The notes under the pieces: model-generated
Databases searched by the model: none
The model's input: the letters and a program-made list of their open reading frames with translations, nothing else
Told to the model about the DNA's origin: nothing
Part shown: piece by piece, positions 1 through 13,734 of the stretch
Position numbering within the stretch: position 1 is the stretch's first letter
How the letters are laid out: each line of letters begins with the position of its first letter
Assembly (NCBI GenBank): GCA_033239125.1
Contig: BSWB01000002.1
Location: 154,366,409 to 154,430,408, forward strand
Direction: 5' to 3'
DNA length: 64,000 nt
DNA from: Fagopyrum homotropicum
Lineage: Eukaryota > Streptophyta > Magnoliopsida > Caryophyllales > Polygonaceae
Translations under genes and position numbers: made by a program

Positions 1-194
1 TTAGTTAAACAATTGAACGTATAAATTAATACTTAAACAATTTCGAATATAGTTGAATAGTCGACATATTAGAACAATTTCGAATATATTTAAATAATTT
101 TTAGTTGAATAAATACGTGAACAATTTTTATTTTGATTTAATAGTTGTAAATCCTTATCACTTTTAACCCTAAACTCATTTTCACTTCAACTCA

Positions 195-198
<4 letters not shown>

Positions 199-243
<45 letters not shown>
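199..243. repeat. (TA)n microsatellite
   Basis: An uninterrupted TA dinucleotide array of about 45 bp. It is one of three TA arrays in the first 760 bases, around the 3' part of the bHLH gene. Confidence 0.98.
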
Positions 244-247
<4 letters not shown>

Positions 248-440
248 CATTTTTACAGATCTATCAAAACATTAACATGTATCAAAAGCACTCTATCCTC
301 TTCAAATCCTAGCTAATAATCACAATTAACATCTTTAGTTGATACTCAGTTTCATGATTCTTGTTTAATGAAAATAATTATCATTATGTTCAATTGAGAA
401 CAAAGAAACTCCAGCAGAAGATGTATAGAAAGGTAGAAAA

Positions 441-442
<2 letters not shown>

Positions 443-497
<55 letters not shown>
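443..497. repeat. (TA)n microsatellite
   Basis: An uninterrupted TA array of about 55 bp just downstream (in gene orientation) of the last bHLH exon I can identify. It lies in the intron after that exon or in the 3' flank. Confidence 0.98.
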
Positions 498-498
<1 letters not shown>

Positions 499-545
499 CT
501 CCAATCTCAACCACTGATGTAAGAGACAACCATTGATTTTCTTAC

Positions 546-1705
<1,160 letters not shown>

Positions 1706-1775
1706 GATTAGCTCTTGCAAGATATGGTGTTTGGTTTGATTTGCAAGTTTTGTAAAGTATACTAATAAGTCTGGG

Positions 1776-1783
1776 CTTTTATA
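1776..1783 (-). promoter_or_regulatory. TATA box of the bHLH gene
   Basis: Minus-strand TATAAAAG. It lies about 70 bp upstream of the ATG at 1705 and overlaps the more upstream in-frame ATG (1786). This argues that translation starts at 1705. Confidence 0.55.
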
Positions 1784-1786
1784 CAA

Positions 1787-3289
1787 GTTTGGTTATGGGT
1801 TTTAGATTTAGATCAAAATATGTATCCATTTGGATATTTGACGTCTCATGGTAACGAGGTGTTACGTGTCATTCAAACAAATTGAGTATTTATAAAAACT
1901 AGAAATACTCACTATAATTATATTATAGGAATTTGGTTCAGATACGGTGTAAATATTGTGGTATGGTATAATGGAGCATTTTCATCTGTTTATTAAGTTG
2001 ATCCTACGATCCACATCAGTCCATGTTATTTAGTGATTTTCTTTTAATTTTTTGGGCAGCACAGTTATATTTTTGTAATTATATGAAGTTATGTGACAGA
2101 TCGTCATTCTAAAATTTTATTTATAAAAAGTTTCAGACATTATGACATTTTTGTAATTTTCAAAACTGTATTTTTCAGTGGTTCGAATTTTTATTCTATT
2201 AGCTCAAACTAATTATATTGTACTAATAGTTTATATATTTTAAAAAAATAAAAGCTCAAAATAATGCATGAACTAATAATATAAGATGTTTGAACTAATA
2301 AGATACTCGGTTTGAATATATAGTATAAAGATTTTGATTTTCTTTTTTCTAGTTTTTTTTTCTAACAAGCAATTTTTTCGTTCAAAACTTTGTACAATTT
2401 GTTCAAATTTTTAGCTTAAGTTATATTGAAATAATTGTTCGTACATTTGTTTACAAATTTTTTCTTAAGTTCAAAATAATACATGAATTAATAACATAAA
2501 ATACTTGAAGTAATAGAACGCTCGATGTGAACTAATAATATAAATAATTTGAACTAACAAATACTATAATAAAAGTGTACTAGTAATTGTAACTATAAAA
2601 GTTTGAACTTTTATAATATTTGTTCAAAAATTGGATATCATTAGTTCGAACATTGTGTTTTGTAGTTTAAATATTGTGTTTTATTAGTTCAAACATCCAC
2701 AAGTGGAAAAAAAGCATAAAAATACAACTAAAAAATAGAAGGAAAAAAAAACATGAACTAACTTATAAAATATCAAAACTTGTATTATATAAACTTTGGA
2801 CGCATTGAACTAAAATTTTAAACTAACATAGTAACTGTTATAATTTTTCTCATGAAAATTGCAAATGTCATTACGTCCACCCTTTTAAAACAAAATTTGA
2901 AAAGGATAAAATTGTGACACACCTTTTACAAATTACAAAATTGTCACCGTGCTAGTCATAAATCATTACATGATGTGGACTAATCAAAATTGTTGGATCA
3001 ACTCAATCAACGGCTGATAATGCTCCATAATACCCTACAACAATTAAGATCACATTTTACCAAAACTACTCCCTAATGATAAATGATATATATTAATTAT
3101 TCAAAAATATTTTGTATCAATTTAATTATAATACTTTATAAATATGAATTTTTCTTCACATTTTAAAAAATAATAATATATTTATCAAAATAATAACTAC
3201 TATCAACCAAAATGTCAAATTATCAATTACTTTTAAAAATGGGTACAATGTCTTTGTCAAACAAGAAAAAGAAAGAATGTATTTTTTTT
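1787..3289. other. AT-rich intergenic region
   Basis: No coding signal is seen. From about 2200 to 2830 the sequence repeats words such as 'gaactaataa' and 'ttagttcgaac' in both orientations. This looks like an old decayed transposon, but no boundaries could be fixed. Confidence 0.5.
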
Positions 3290-3324
3290 AAAAGGTTACG
3301 TATTATAAAAATAAAGAACGGGAT

Positions 3325-4150
3325 TTACATGGTAGTCATCTTGACAGGGGAACAAATAGCAAGAGCAAACAAGGAACAAGTGAAGTACAAGAAAGGGAAA
3401 GCGTCTAGATAAGCTTGACTCCGTGGGTCAAGAGTTGGTGTCGATAGATCAATCCTTCCGATGGACTGAAGAGTAATGCTTGACTTCAAGGATGATTCTA
3501 TGAGCACATTCAATGGTACTAGTGTATTGTTTTTAATGACTTCATTAAGGGCTTTCCATCTGTAGTACACAAATGTAGTAATTGATGATCTTCTTGTGTG
3601 ATGTATGAAGTTTTTTATGTTTCCGGCGGAGTTACTAAGCCAATCCCACAAGTTAAAGTTGTTGAGTGGGATACGCATCCATTTAGATATGTTGTTGAAC
3701 ACAAGTTATGTGTAAGAACAATTGATTGAAAAGTGGTCTTCACTTTCTTCATGGAAGAGACAAAGTTTGCAAGTGTTGTTGGATAGAAGGTTCCAAGAGG
3801 TGGAGTTTAGCAAGGGTAGAGAGTCTACGGTGACCTACAAGCCAGGAGATAAAGCTAGATTTTGGAATGTTGAGTCCTCCCCATATGCCCTTACACCAAG
3901 GTGTTGTAAGGCTTCGAGGGTGAAGAAAACAGTAGGCCATGGAGGTGGAGAAGATCCCGTTGGATTGTGTGAGGGAATCTATAATTTTAGATGGGCTATT
4001 AAGAAGGAGGATATCATCACAAACCTTGAGGATCATTCTCCAGGATTGGATGTGTGTGTTCTTGGAGATACAACTCCATATAGCACTGAGGCTAAGAGTG
4101 TTGTCTCGGGTCCAAGAGCACCAAATGTTATTAACATTCTTATCCACTTC
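3325..4150 (-). pseudogene. LINE zf-RVT / C-terminal region, broken
   Basis: Translation of 4147-3749 resembles the zf-RVT domain that follows plant LINE reverse transcriptases, including the WCSWTRD, GIWGGLNIPKSSFISWL and HRRLSTLAKL stretches. 3702-3325 continues with NLWDWLSN and TTFVYYRWKALNEVIKNN, the usual C-terminal end of this LINE class. A frame change separates the two blocks. A related end occurs at 13.74-14.1 kb on the plus strand. Confidence 0.8.
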
Positions 4151-4179
4151 GAAGATATTTCTTACAATGTTGGCTTTTT

Positions 4180-5840
4180 TTCAGAAGAGTAACTCTTTGA
4201 AGCCCAATCCTCCCTCAATCTTGGGGAGGCAAACTTGCTTCAAAGCAGCAAGAGCACGTTTACTATTGTTCTTTCCCGACCAAAGGTAAGAGCGACTAAT
4301 ACCTTCAATTTTCTCAACGACTGCATTAGGAAGAAGGAAGATGGAGCTCCAATAGGTTTGAATGAAAAAAGGCACAAAGTTGATAAGTTGGGTGTGCCCA
4401 ACATAAGAAAGGAGTTTGGCGTTCCAAAATTGAATTCTGCTAGTGAGCTTATTGATGAGAGGTTTGTAGTCATTAATGTTAAGCCTTTTAGCACCTAGAG
4501 GAACTCCTAGATAGTGAAATGGTAGATCACCGCTCGAGAAATCAAGAGAGTTGATGATGGGGATCCGATCATGATCCTAGGCGCCACAAAGGAAGATGGT
4601 AGATTTGTTAAGATTGGCACGTAGTCTAGAAATGTCACCAAAGGAGTCCAGAGTGTCCATAAGGATACGGAGAGAGGTGACATCTCCCCGACAAAACATC
4701 ATGAGGTCATCCACAATATATACAAAGGTGGGTAATTCTCGGTCTAGCACATTTTGGGTGGAAAGTTAAACTCCGGGTTAGAGGTGTTGGAGTCCAGGTT
4801 GGAGGTGTTGGAAAGGATCATAAAGGAGAAATATCCAAGAGCAATAACAAAGAGGGAAAGGAAAAGAGGACAACCTTGTCTATGTCCTCTAGTGCCTTTG
4901 AAAAAACCTTTGAGACTACCATTAACAATGATGGAGAAGGTAATGGAGGCAATGCAATTCTTGATCCAGTGAATGAAAGTAGGAGGGAAGCCAACAAGGT
5001 TCAAGACAAAGAGGATGAAGCTATGATCAATAGTATCAAAAGCTTTGTGGATATCGACTTTAATGGCACAATTGGGAGAAGTATGCTTCCTACAATCATT
5101 CTTGAAGAGCTCTTGACAGAGTAGGATATTGTGTTTAATAGATCTCTCTTTAACAAAGGTGCCTTGATAGGAGCCTATGATCTCATGAAGGACAAAATTG
5201 AGTTGGTTGGCAATCACTTTAGCGATGGTCTTGTAGAGTGTGTTACAACAAGAGATAGGGCGAAAGTCAGTAGGTGAGGTAGGATTGTCAACCTTGACAA
5301 TCAAAGTGATGCTTGTATAATTGATTTGCCTCATAATTTTGCCCGAGGTGAAGAAGTCGAGGATGGAAGAACAAAAGTCTCCTTAATAGTGTGCCATGAA
5401 GATTTGAAGAAAAGTGAGTTGTAGTCATCCGGTTCTGGGGATTTGCAACCACCAATGGAGAAGAGGGATTCTTGATTTCGGTAAAGAGTGGTGAAGATAA
5501 GGGCTTGGATGCTTTCAAGCTTGATTTTTGGTAGGTTAATAGCAATTGGTTGGGTTAACGGATGGTGGATATTATTGGGACCGAGGAGTAAGGAAAAGTT
5601 TTCAACCAATGTAGAAGAGATATGATCATGGTTATAAGAGAGGTTGTGGTTGTTATCCATAAGAGCAATGATTTTGTTGGAACTTTTTTTGGACTTGATA
5701 CTTCTAAAAAAGAAGAAGCTACAATGGTCACTAAACTTAAGATAGTTGAGTTTGGCGAGTTGTGTGGTGTGAAAAGGAGCTTGTCCGAGAAATTTTTTGA
5801 TCTTAAGAAGGGCATCTCTTTCTTCTTCATGCAAAATGGT
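4180..5840 (-). pseudogene. LINE reverse transcriptase, broken
   Basis: Minus-strand frames contain LINE reverse transcriptase blocks in order. The pre-RT stretch SIGGCKSPEPDDYNSLFFK has the usual GPDG altered to EPDD. It is followed by PTDFRPISCCNTLYKTIAKV, AIKVDIHKAFDTI and GHRQGCPLF. The catalytic block FVYIVDD is at about 4706-4725, with Val where Ala is usual. At least three frame changes are needed to read through, so no enzyme can be made. The plus-strand reading frames here are only shadows. Confidence 0.88.
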
Positions 5841-5849
5841 ATTTGAGGG

Positions 5850-6790
5850 GTAAGTCTAGAGTTGGGATTGGATATGAGTAAGGTGGGAATTGCAATTCTC
5901 TTGAGAGATGATGAGATTCTCTATAATGGTGTTTGGCAATTTTTTGAATTTGGTTTTAAGAATCTTGAGTTTGTGGACAAGTCAAAACATTGGGTAACTG
6001 GAGACAGGAGTAGCCCAAGCTTATTTGAAGGAGTTGTGGCAGTCTTTAAGGAATCTCCATGAGTTGTTGAAGAGGAAGAGAATGTTGGTAGTAAGAGAGT
6101 ACTCCTCAAGAACAAGAATGACACGAGGGTGGTCAGAGATATACGGATGGGTAAACGTGACAAATGAGTTGGGGAAGTGGCTATGCCATACGGTCCAACT
6201 TGCACCAAATCTTGGAACTTATCTGTTTGTTGTTCCATGTGTACTTGCATCTTGAAAAGGGGGGGGGTCGTGAAGGTTGGTGTTAGAGAAGCAAGATAAA
6301 AGCTCGTTAGAGTCTTGTGAAATGGTGGGTAGGTTATGGACAAGTTTTTCATCTGCGGAAAGAGTGACATTTAAGTCACCAAGAAGGCCCCAATGGGAGG
6401 AGGTAAGGGAGTGAAGAGTGTTGATATCTTGCCAAAGGGAGGCACGATCATCAACAACAATATGGGCTTAAACAAAGATGCAATCAAAGGTGGAAGAGTT
6501 GCCAGGAAGAGAGATTTGGCAGTGTATAAGCTACTCAGAGAGAAAGGTAGGGTGGAGGTTGAGCTTTTGGGGGTTCTACCATAGTACCATACCCAAATTC
6601 TATAATTCTGACGATATGAACCGTTAGAGATATGCTTCCAATGAGAGATAAGGTTTGAGGCAACTATATTCTCTTTTACTTTTCTAAGTCGAGTTTCTAT
6701 GATAGCAAGAACATCAAGATGATGTTTCAAGATAATTTCTCTTATTGTTGATTGCTTGGAGGGGTGATTGAGATCCCAAATGTTCCAATA
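5850..6790 (-). pseudogene. LINE endonuclease, broken
   Basis: The minus strand opens with NIWDLNHPSKQ at about 6780. After a frame change it continues with HHLDVLAIIETRL, the N-terminal block of plant LINE apurinic-type endonucleases, where a conserved ET pair follows a hydrophobic strand. The rest of the domain is in several frames down to about 5850. It lies between ORF1 and the reverse transcriptase, as expected. Confidence 0.75.
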
Positions 6791-7157
6791 TCTTAAGATT
6801 CATTGAAAACGGTAGGAAGAGAAGCTTGACATCTATTGTTATCAAGTATTCAGGTTGGGAAGAGAGTTAAAGGGGTATTGGTAGAAACAAGAATGAAATT
6901 ATTTATGGTGAAGGAAGAGGGTGGATGGCGTTTAGCTATAGCATACTTGGTTAAAGGGATAAGAGATGTCGTAGGATTATGAGGATGAGAACTTGATGGT
7001 TTAAGGATGGAAGGTAGGTTATGGAAAGAGGGTGACTTGTGTTTGTTGGTGAGGAAAAGAGAAGGGTCCGGTGTCAGAAGGAGTGGTTCCAAAAAATCTA
7101 GAATTTAATATTGGGTCCTCGTTAGGTTCCATGGAGTGTGGAATAGATAGAGAGGCT

Positions 7158-8010
7158 TCAAAGGTTTGAGGTTACGAAGAGGGAATTTTGTAGGTGTTTG
7201 GCATTTGTGTGACATTTGTGTCCAAAGACATGACAGATAGTGCAATGTGTAGGGAGCCAATCATATATGATACGTTGAGATATGATCTCTTCATTCGGTT
7301 CACAAAATTTTACTTCACGCATGAGAGGTTTAGAAGCATAAACTTCTACAAGAATTTTGGCATACCCAAGTTTATTTTGGTGAGTGGTGTGAGAGTATGT
7401 GAGGATAGGTATCCTAATGACAGAACCGATTTTGGCAAGCATGAGTTTTGACCGAAATCTAATGTCGAGATAAGGAAGAGCTATGAACGGGAAGGAGGTT
7501 AAGGAAAGAGAAATCAAGACTCATCCTTGAAGACCATCTCTTCATATGATGATGGATGCTTCATTGAGGATCTAGGGGCTTCCTTGAAGCACCTGGCAAA
7601 GATCTTCCTCCGTCTTGAAATGAAACACAAAAATGCCATTATCGTTGAGAATGATCTTCGGAGGGGAAACAAAGTTCCATGCAGAAGAGACAAAGAGTTC
7701 CATGTTTTGTAGTTGATAAGCCTTCTAGTAGGAATCTTGACAGGACTAAGATTTCATTTGTCCATTTGTTCAACAATATCTTCAAGATTGGGGAATATTG
7801 CCATCTTCGAATTTGGGGACAAAAGAGAGAGGAACATGGTTCCGGGGTTATTAACAAGAATAACATCTCTAAATGACGATGGTAGGATAAAAGAGGATGT
7901 ATCAAGAAGGGAGAGTGGTAGATGGATAGGCGAGGTAGAAGAGGGTGAGATAACGAGGAGGGAAATGGGGGAGGTAGGACGCCCGACAGGAAAGGGAAGG
8001 GCGGTTCCAA
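7158..8010 (-). pseudogene. LINE ORF1 (DUF4283-like domain plus zinc knuckle), broken
   Basis: Two frames together resemble plant LINE ORF1. The upstream part (about 8010-7520) has DUF4283-like words. The downstream part (7517-7158) ends in YDWLPTHCTICHVFGHKCH, a CCHC-type zinc knuckle with an irregular final Cys. A frameshift near 7700 and another near 7530 break it. Confidence 0.7.
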
Positions 8011-8520
8011 GGTATGAGTGGGTATAAAAGATGTTGGTGAGGGTAAGGAGTGAGCGTTTGGCGGGGGAGAATGAGAAAGATTGGAATCATAAGGTAAGGT
8101 AAGGAAGAGTTCGGTGGAGGGGAGATATGTGGTGAAATAGAGGGAAGTCTATTGGCGAAGGAAATGTAGGAGCTTCCGGCGAGGGATGGGATTTGGATAA
8201 ACCTATATTGTTGCTACGTATCAGTTCCTCGGGGACAAATTCAAATGGGTTGGAGGTGCCGGTTTCTGGGCTGGAAGGGGGTAAATGTTAATTCATAGAA
8301 AATAAAAGTACTCATAAAGCCAATAAAGTTTATGAATACATGTAACAAAGTTTATCTGGGTTCGAAAGGATGCGAGGAGATGGGGATAGAGAGACGGAGA
8401 GATCACAGATTTTAATGGAGAGTTTCTTTTGGAGAACGTAGGTGAAATGACGCAGGGAGGCGTGATGGAAGGGGAAGGGTAGCGTGTAGGGCGCAATCTC
8501 CTAGGAAGGAGGGTTGTTTA

Positions 8521-10537
8521 GGTGAGTTTTTTTTTGTTGGTTTATATGTTAAAAATATATTTTTAGATCATTGGTTAGAACACCGCGGGCATCAAGACTT
8601 GTATTTACCCATTTGATGATTAAATGATTATATATATTGTGTTTTAGTATTTGTATTTGACACACTAAAACTTTTAATTTATATATATTCCGAGTATGAT
8701 ATTTGAAATTCACACGTTAGAAGTCATACGTGATATATTGTTCATATTTCATATTTGTTAAAATTTATGAAGATCATGTATAATATAAATAAGGGTGAGT
8801 TTGCTAAATATTTGGATTTCATGTCCTTTTTATATATCCATTGCGATATTAAAACACATTATGGTAGATAATTTGTATATATATAATATTAAATAAAGTG
8901 ATAGTTGTAATTTAATAGATCCTTTGATAATAAACAAATCTAAAATATTAATTTGATGGTTTAATCCTTTCATTATCCGATTGATTTTAGGATGGAATTG
9001 AGTCGACCTTTTATTTTTGACTTGCTCATAAACAAATAATGGTTTGAACGTACATTTGATACTCTTAAATTGTAAGGAGAGTGATACATTTGACCCACAA
9101 AGTTTTACATGATACCAAAGTTATTCAATAAATTATTTCAATTGACAACTAATTTTAGGATGAAGTTCCATAACAATGTTCATTAGCTTATGAGAATACT
9201 TTTATAACTTATTGATAAACACCTTATTTTGTTGAGTATTTTGAATGTAAAATAGGATATTACTAACTTTATTTGAAAAAAAAATTAGTCATCAACCAAT
9301 AAATATTAATCTGATTTATATTTTGGACGTGAATCTTGTCTTTATTTCCTCTGTTTGAAAATTTTTGTTGTTTAATTTATCTTTATCAAATAGAATTCAT
9401 CACAATTAGTTTTATTTAAAAATACTTGTAGTTGCACTTCTTGGTGTTATTAATGCGTTAATATTTTAAATTAAAAATAAAACATCTTAAATAATGCATA
9501 AAGGTATATATATATATATAGCTAGTAGTTTTTAACGTATTTTGGTGATAACCATCATTAAAATATTTTTTTTAAATACTTTTCAAATTTCTTTTAAAAA
9601 CCACATTTTATAGTATGTATTATCAAATTGAATTACAAGATTATTTTAAAAATAAAATTTATGATAGATGGTTAGAGTATATTTTATTTATTAATTTCAT
9701 AACTTTTTTGTTTTTTATTTATAAAATTTCTAACTAAATAATTGCAATAAATTATTTTTTGATATGATAGGGTTTTTTTAATATAGTCACAAAATACCTC
9801 TATTTTCTTATAAAATATTTTATTTTAATGTTTATTTCATCTTTTTAATAAAAATTGACATTATTTTATAGTCTAACTACAAAATAAATTAATGAGTTGA
9901 TTAAAAAATAAAATCAATTTGAAAAAAATCAATTTCAATATATAAATGTATAAATACATAATAAACAATTGTTAATGGGCTAACATCCCATTAACAACCT
10001 TTTCAAACAAGAAAACACCATTTAGTATAGCTCAAAAGTAATTATTTTATAAAGAAATAAATTTTACCCGTTATGAAAAAGTACTAAAATTTAAATAAAA
10101 AATAGGTGATAAAATGTAATTTATTAAAAATAATCAGTATCATGAAAGAGAAAGTTTTAACTAAATAAAAAAAATATATCAAGTTTTAATTTATTTTGAA
10201 TATTTAAGAGAAATAATTTGGTATTTCATTAAAATGAAATTCAACTCTATTATATAACTGTTTTAATTATAATGTTTAAGATAAATAATTTAGTATAGCT
10301 CAAAGTAATTATTTCAAATGAATATAAAGTTCGTGAACATAATTCATCTTAATTAATATTGTTTTCATATATATCATTCAATTTAATTTGTACAATATTT
10401 TTTATTTACTAACGTAAGTATATGAACGTAATGTTCAAACAAATTATGTGTAATTTCTATTGTTGTTATTATATATACGACTTCTCTTAGTTATATTTTT
10501 TCATCTAATTTAACTAAACATTGTTTTTGGGGATTGA
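8521..10537. other. AT-rich intergenic region
   Basis: Very AT-rich with no coding signal, RNA gene or clear transposon boundary. A word near 9420-9455 recurs in diverged form at 12386-12421. Confidence 0.5.
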
Positions 10538-10722
10538 TAGACGTATCGGCGAAAATCTATAATTGTCACCTCAACTACGCACGCGAAGTGCGTAGTTGTT
10601 AGTATTCCCACCTACGCTGTTGGGGAGCGTTGTTGAAGTTTCAAAAAAATAAAAATATCAACTACGCTTGTGGGGAGAGTAGTTGGAGTTCCCAACTAAT
10701 AGAGATTTTCGCCGGTACATCT
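10538..10722. mobile_element. Small TIR element with internal hairpins
   Basis: The left end carries CGGCGAAAATCT (10547-10558) and the right end its exact reverse complement (10703-10714). Similarity extends a few bases outward (tagaYgtaYcgg). Inside, an 11-bp stem starting CAACTACGCAC (10572-10582) pairs with 10588-10598 across a 5-base loop. AACTACGC-type words recur near both ends. This is a non-autonomous DNA-transposon layout. The superfamily is unclear and I could not fix a target duplication. Confidence 0.55.
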
Positions 10723-11615
10723 AAAAATCACGTTGTTTTTTATTTACTAGCGTATACCTTTTCTTCCATATTATTAATTCATGGGTAAAATGACTAATTA
10801 GTCCTTTTAATACTATTACTCAATTATTCTATTAAGAAGACTATAGCATAAATTCATTTAGTATATATATTTCTATTTAACTCAATTCTTTCAAAGGTAA
10901 AATTAGAAGGGTCTCCAAAATAAAAACTTATAAAAAAAACTATTTAACCTAATATTTTCTTAATATATATATATTTATAACTTTTTTTTTATACTTTCAC
11001 GATTTAAAACAACAGTTCATAAATATAAAAGGTATAAAATCTTTCAAATATGATAATATTATCACGATATAACTAATTATTTTTAACATTTAATTTATTA
11101 TAATCCAACTATTCTTAAAATGTAAAATTAATTTTCATCCGAACCCATGTATATATATATATTTATAAAGTATGTTGCATTGAATAACGTGAATGGCGGC
11201 AAGAGTGGCCAATTGCAAATGAATGACCTTAGAAAAATATTTCGTAGACGGTGAAGCCTTGTTTTCATTGCATGCTTTCAAGTTTCAAAGACCAATTTTT
11301 GAATACAAGTCCAGGTTAACATTTTTCCTATGGCGGTACTATTTCGCCGCATGTGCTCCGGGCCCACTTTTTTAACTTCTCCAATATTCCTATATTACAC
11401 AGATTCTCCGCCACCACTATGGATGATGATACGATGTCAAGAGTATATCTTTCAAATTCTTTTTTTTTTTTATATTCATTATCGAAAGTAAAGAATAATT
11501 TTAATTATGTATTTTAACAAATACAATTGTTTCGATTATGTCTTTGCTTTTTCATTAGGGTATGATTTTGCGGGTCATAGATGGTAGAGATGGGCTTCTC
11601 TACGCTAATGGGCTT

Positions 11616-11650
11616 GGCCCAATATAAGGCCCAATATAAGGCCCAATATT
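11616..11650. repeat. Three tandem copies of a GGCCCAATATAA unit
   Basis: A 12-bp unit is repeated in phase at 11616-11627, 11628-11639 and 11640-11650, the last with a final substitution. Each unit holds a GGCCCA core (site II-like word). No gene starts nearby. Confidence 0.9.
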
Positions 11651-12137
11651 AGATGTTCTGGAATATTTTTGTTCTATCTAATATTATCATACTATCAACG
11701 TCTCATCTCCTAGTGAAAAGGGTTAAATTTTATACTCCTATCTAAAACAAATTTCTACGTCCTATGTATTTTCTCCGTGTAAATAGTTAAATAAAAAATC
11801 ACTCCGTTCAAATATAGACGTCATCCTCCAAGAGTACAAAATAAAATGGGTCCTACTTCACAAATAAACCAATAATATCTTTTTGTAATTTATTTTTTCT
11901 CAAATATTTTATGAGAAAAAGAGAAAGTAAATTTAAAATAAGATTATAGACGGAATGAAATGCAACAAAAAGCTATATAGACGGAGTCTATACGCAAATA
12001 CGTATAGAAATACTGTGTATAAATAGCATTACAGAAGGAGTGGGACGTGGTTAGTCTCAGGGAAATTTGTTGTTCTTATGATTTCTTATTAGTATACTTT
12101 TCATCAAAGTATTTTTTTTATTCTGCGGTGCCACTTC

Positions 12138-12262
12138 AAAATTATCATTAGAATACAAGTCTTCGACTTATGTATATTGCTTCAAAATGTAATTAAAATT
12201 TTCTAAATTCACAATTAACAATAATCTAGTATCACTTTATGAATAGATCAACTAATATTATT
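12138..12262. repeat. Direct duplication, copy 1
   Basis: About 122 bp nearly identical to 12428-12552, offset by 290 bp, with about ten substitutions seen by eye. Confidence 0.9.
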
Positions 12263-12427
12263 GACATACTTTTTTATAATCACATATTATAGCTATCAAA
12301 CAAGTATATACAAAAATTCGAATCAGTACAAGACCACAAAAAAAAAAGGATTTTATATCAAAAAATTCTATTATTTTTATTTAAAAATACTTGTTGCTGC
12401 ACTTCTTGTTGTTATTAATGGATAGTT

Positions 12428-12552
12428 AAAATTATCATTACAATACTAGTCTTTGTCTTATGTATATTGCTTTAAAATGTAATTAAAATTTTCTAAATTC
12501 ACATTCAACAAAAATCTAGTATCACTTTATCACTAGATCAACTAATATTGTA
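12428..12552. repeat. Direct duplication, copy 2
   Basis: Second copy of the 12138-12262 segment. Confidence 0.9.
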
Positions 12553-13734
12553 GTTATTGAAATGTCAAACAAGAATATTTTTTTTTTTAATAAATATGAA
12601 AAACCTCATTTATAAAATATAAAGAGTAGGATATTTATATGAAAATTAATTATTGAAATTTACATATGAGGATATATATTTCCTCAAATAAGGACTTTAT
12701 ATCAAAAAAAAATCCTATAACTAATACATTTTCAAACATTATAATTGTAATAGTTCCATTATATTTCTATTATTGAAACCCACAAAAACCATAAATTGAT
12801 AATTGATCTTAATAAACTTGGAAATTTCAGAATAAAAGCACATAATCAAAATGGAAATGAACAGCCAATGGAAGATGAAGAATTAAGGAGCATGCATGCA
12901 TACCTTACAATGAACGAGGTGATGATCTTGTGCGAGAATGACTTCCACCTGACAGAGTGATGTAGTAGCTAGATAATGAGAATAAGAATACCAAATTTGC
13001 ATTATTTGTTGGGTTTTGAATGTTATGAGGCTAAAGTTCAAGATTTGGACATTTGGAGCCCTAATAGGATTTACGTGGCATTTATACACTAAGGAGCTAG
13101 GCTGCCTTGACTCCTTGGATGGTAGTTCACAGGCATCTGCAGTGGCTTTTTCTCATTTGCATGGGACATGCATGCTTATAACATTTTTTTATTTCCTAGG
13201 GAAAATAAATATGTAATTGTATATTCAAAATAGTAAACTTTTGTTACTAAATGGTTTAATTGGTAATAGGATATATGAAAACTCGGAAGTAGGTTTGTGT
13301 GTGGTTCTCCGGACGTGTATCTTTCACGTCTTAGATCGATTCATCAGATTAATAGGGTATTAAAGTTAAGTTTGTACGATTCTGTGTTTTTCGTTTGGCG
13401 GATTCGGCCTCAAGGCTTGTTGAGGAAAAAGTTGAGATGTGAGGAATATACATTGTCCCACATCGACCATACAAAATATGTAAGTGATTCTATCATATAA
13501 GACAACGATTATTAATGTTCTTATGACCAATAGGTTTGAAGTATGTCTGACCCTGGTACGTGGGGTTGTTCAAAAAAAATCCGATCACTAATAATCGGAC
13601 AGTCCGACTCAGGAAACGCTCATTTTGAATTGATCTCACGGAAATTTATACGTAGCCTCTTTGATCCACTTAAAATTTTCGGATATGATACGAAATGTGT
13701 TTTTTTATCCCTGATATTTGATGGGTAAAATGGG

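Larger units (their letters stand above)
3290..8520 (-). mobile_element. LINE (L1-type non-LTR retrotransposon), near full length, decayed
   Basis: Reading right to left, the element has a 5' untranslated part (about 8.0-8.5 kb), ORF1 with a nucleic-acid-binding domain and zinc knuckle, then endonuclease, reverse transcriptase and a C-terminal zf-RVT domain. This is the order of plant L1-type LINEs. Each domain is recognisable but broken by frameshifts and stops, so the copy is inactive. The 3' end lies near an A-rich run (a T-run on the plus strand at about 3284-3291). I could not find a convincing target-site duplication, so both ends are approximate. Confidence 0.85.
10723..13734. other. 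AT-rich intergenic region
   Basis: No gene recognised. It contains the GGCCCAATATAA triplicate and a 120-bp direct duplication (listed separately). Short frames near 12.9-13.5 kb have no recognisable similarity and were not called. Confidence 0.5.

Noticed and set aside
3212..8030. Many plus-strand reading frames across 3.2-8.0 kb
   Set aside because: They overlap recognisable minus-strand LINE domains and have no similarity of their own, so they are antisense shadows.
12883..13500. Short frames between 12.9 and 13.5 kb
   Set aside because: No recognised motif, no splice-consistent extension and no conservation evidence.
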